Source of the DNA: an uncultured Collinsella sp.
GTDB taxonomy: Bacteria > Actinomycetota > Coriobacteriia > Coriobacteriales > Coriobacteriaceae
Reading direction: 5' to 3'
Length of the DNA: 15,893 nt
Assembly (NCBI GenBank): GCA_900545995.1
Contig: URBM01000029.1
Span: 1-15,893 of the forward strand
The notes beneath the pieces were generated by a model that was given only the letters and a program-made list of their open reading frames with translations, was not told the origin of the DNA and ran no database searches. The translations under genes were made by a program, and so were the position numbers. Positions 15,215-15,893 of this stretch are shown piece after piece; within the stretch, counting starts at the first letter, position 1; every line of letters begins with the position of its first letter.

Positions 15215-15220
15215 TACAAT
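15215..15220 (+). promoter_or_regulatory. Candidate -10 of the small membrane protein gene
   Basis: TACAAT, 39 bases before the start codon. A less convincing alternative is TTGAAC at about 15152-15157, 18 bp before TATGTT. Confidence 0.33.
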
Positions 15221-15259
15221 GAGCGCGTACACGTTGTTGGTAACGAGCTAAAGGGCATC

Positions 15260-15727
15260 ATGGACGACCAAAACCAGAACAAATTGTTTATGCCGACGCA
15301 GGGGGAAGATACTTCCACGCAGCCGCCGCGGTTCCATCGCCCCCACATCTCGCAAGAGCCCATTAATGATCCGGAGCCTGAGTATGTGACGAGAAATCGA
15401 TATCAAACGCTCGAGGATGCCCAAACGGGACGTAAACATATGGGCGTCGCCTCGGGAGACCCTGTATATCTGAAAGACGCACCATTATCTAAAAACAGCG
15501 CAGCTAGTGATGAGCCGATGAAAGCATCCGCCACTCATCGACAAAGAGGTCCTCGACCAAAGCAAACCTTGACGCATTCGGCTCGCTATCTCGAAACGCC
15601 AAAACAGGGAAAATCAATCTTCGTTTCGACAAGTAAACGACGCAAGCAGCATCGACTGACAATCCTGCTTTTGATCATTGCGGTCATAGCAGTTGCCCTT
15701 GTTATTCGATTTATTTTCTTTAAATAA
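15260..15727 (+). CDS. Small protein with a C-terminal membrane anchor, unrecognised
   Basis: I do not recognise this 155-residue protein. Residues 1-125 are polar and rich in Pro, Gln, Ser, Thr and charged residues, with no predicted fold visible by eye, so probably disordered. A basic patch KRRKQHR (126-132) precedes one hydrophobic helix (about 133-149), after which only RFIFFK remains. With no N-terminal signal and the basic cluster before the helix, the large part should stay in the cytoplasm, as in a tail-anchored protein. AAAGGG precedes the ATG by five bases, which supports a real gene. Its base composition is visibly richer in A+T than the neighbours. It is divergent from hsp20. Confidence 0.7.
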   Translation: MDDQNQNKLFMPTQGEDTSTQPPRFHRPHISQEPINDPEPEYVTRNRYQTLEDAQTGRKHMGVASGDPVYLKDAPLSKNSAASDEPMKASATHRQRGPRPKQTLTHSARYLETPKQGKSIFVSTSKRRKQHRLTILLLIIAVIAVALVIRFIFFK

Positions 15728-15761
15728 AAGCTCAATACCAAAAACGATAAGATCGTCTGGT

Positions 15762-15778
15762 GTAAATGAGTCATTTAC
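15762..15778. repeat. Short perfect palindrome after the membrane protein gene
   Basis: GTAAATGA (15762-15769) and TCATTTAC (15771-15778) flank a single central G. A smaller repeat, ACGAT/ATCGT (15744-15748/15752-15756), sits just before it. Neither has a T-run. A protein-binding site is possible. Confidence 0.4.
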
Positions 15779-15791
15779 GCCCGGTAAACGC

Positions 15792-15821
15792 AAAAAAGGG
15801 GGAGGCCGCGAGGCCTCCCCC
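15792..15821 (-). terminator. Strong minus-strand terminator
   Basis: A perfect 10-bp stem (15798-15807 with 15812-15821) with a four-base GCGA loop is followed by TTTTTT on the minus strand. It ends transcription entering from the right edge, and may also stop the plus-strand membrane protein transcript. Confidence 0.8.
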
Positions 15822-15822
15822 C

Positions 15823-15893
15823 TTCTAAGTTCAAGCGTACGGCTCGGTGCCGTCCACCGGTCAGCGGCGCCCTGGCCTCCCACGGGCTGACCC
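15823..15893 (-). ncRNA. Possible 3' end of a structured RNA, cut by the window
   Basis: Read on the minus strand, this GC-rich stretch has GGTCAGC pairing with GCTGACC across a 20-base loop, and competing short stems CGGTG/CACCG and ACGGC/GCCGT. It then runs into a strong terminator. One frame stops early, and the other two are open only by running through the terminator, so coding is unlikely. I compared it from memory with SRP RNA, tmRNA and RNase P ends and could not place it. It could also be an untranslated 3' region. Confidence 0.3.

Noticed and set aside
14983..15259. CIRCE, HAIR or CtsR operator for hsp20
   Set aside because: Only isolated half-sites with mismatches or wrong spacing were found, such as TTTGAGTC and TTTGACT.
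15823..15893. SRP RNA, tmRNA or RNase P RNA
   Set aside because: None of the conserved core sequences of these RNAs that I know (for example the SRP GGAAG loop region or the tmRNA T-arm) is visible in the part shown.

Overview
The window looks like a chromosomal stretch of a Coriobacteriia member (Actinomycetota), most like Collinsella. This is inferred from the high GC with strong GC3 bias, which leaves very long antisense open frames, the A+T-richer spacers, and the general look of the proteins. No rRNA, tRNA or CRISPR array was seen.

Layout, left to right. (1) 1-148: what looks like the right end of an IS200/IS605-type element, with the last codons of a plus-strand frame and four stacked hairpins ending near a TCAA. 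(2) 216-2291 (-): an EF-G paralogue with several degenerate GTPase motifs. (3) 2602-5023 (-): a complete polar amino acid ABC importer operon (lipoprotein, permease, ATPase) with a good promoter, a three-copy CACTTTA motif and a ~94-bp hairpin between the first two genes. (4) 5024-5362: a divergent spacer dominated by a 149-bp foldback with perfect 41-bp arms. (5) 5363-6811 (+): an Fe-S RlmD/TrmA-family RNA m5U methyltransferase. (6) 6890-7711 (-): a YcdX-like PHP metallo-hydrolase. (7) 7871-9061 (-): a class I aminotransferase. (8) 9233-13610 (-): the widely conserved block tilS-hpt-ftsH. (9) 13659-14468 (+): a YycJ/WalJ-type metallo-beta-lactamase-fold protein, divergent from tilS across 48 bp. 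(10) 14551-14982 (-): a small heat-shock protein. (11) 15260-15727 (+): an unrecognised small protein with a C-terminal membrane anchor. (12) The right edge: a minus-strand terminator and an apparently non-coding, hairpin-rich stretch that is probably the 3' end of an RNA.

Most genes are housekeeping: translation and RNA modification, purine salvage, protein quality control (FtsH, Hsp20) and amino acid uptake and metabolism. The unusual content lies mainly in the spacers. Three long palindromes with unrelated sequences sit in three different spacers, TACAAT recurs as the likely -10 element, and there are candidate operators. I found no convincing new multi-gene system. The best leads are the 41-bp-arm foldback, the hairpin inside the ABC operon, the atypical EF-G paralogue and the two structured edges of the window.
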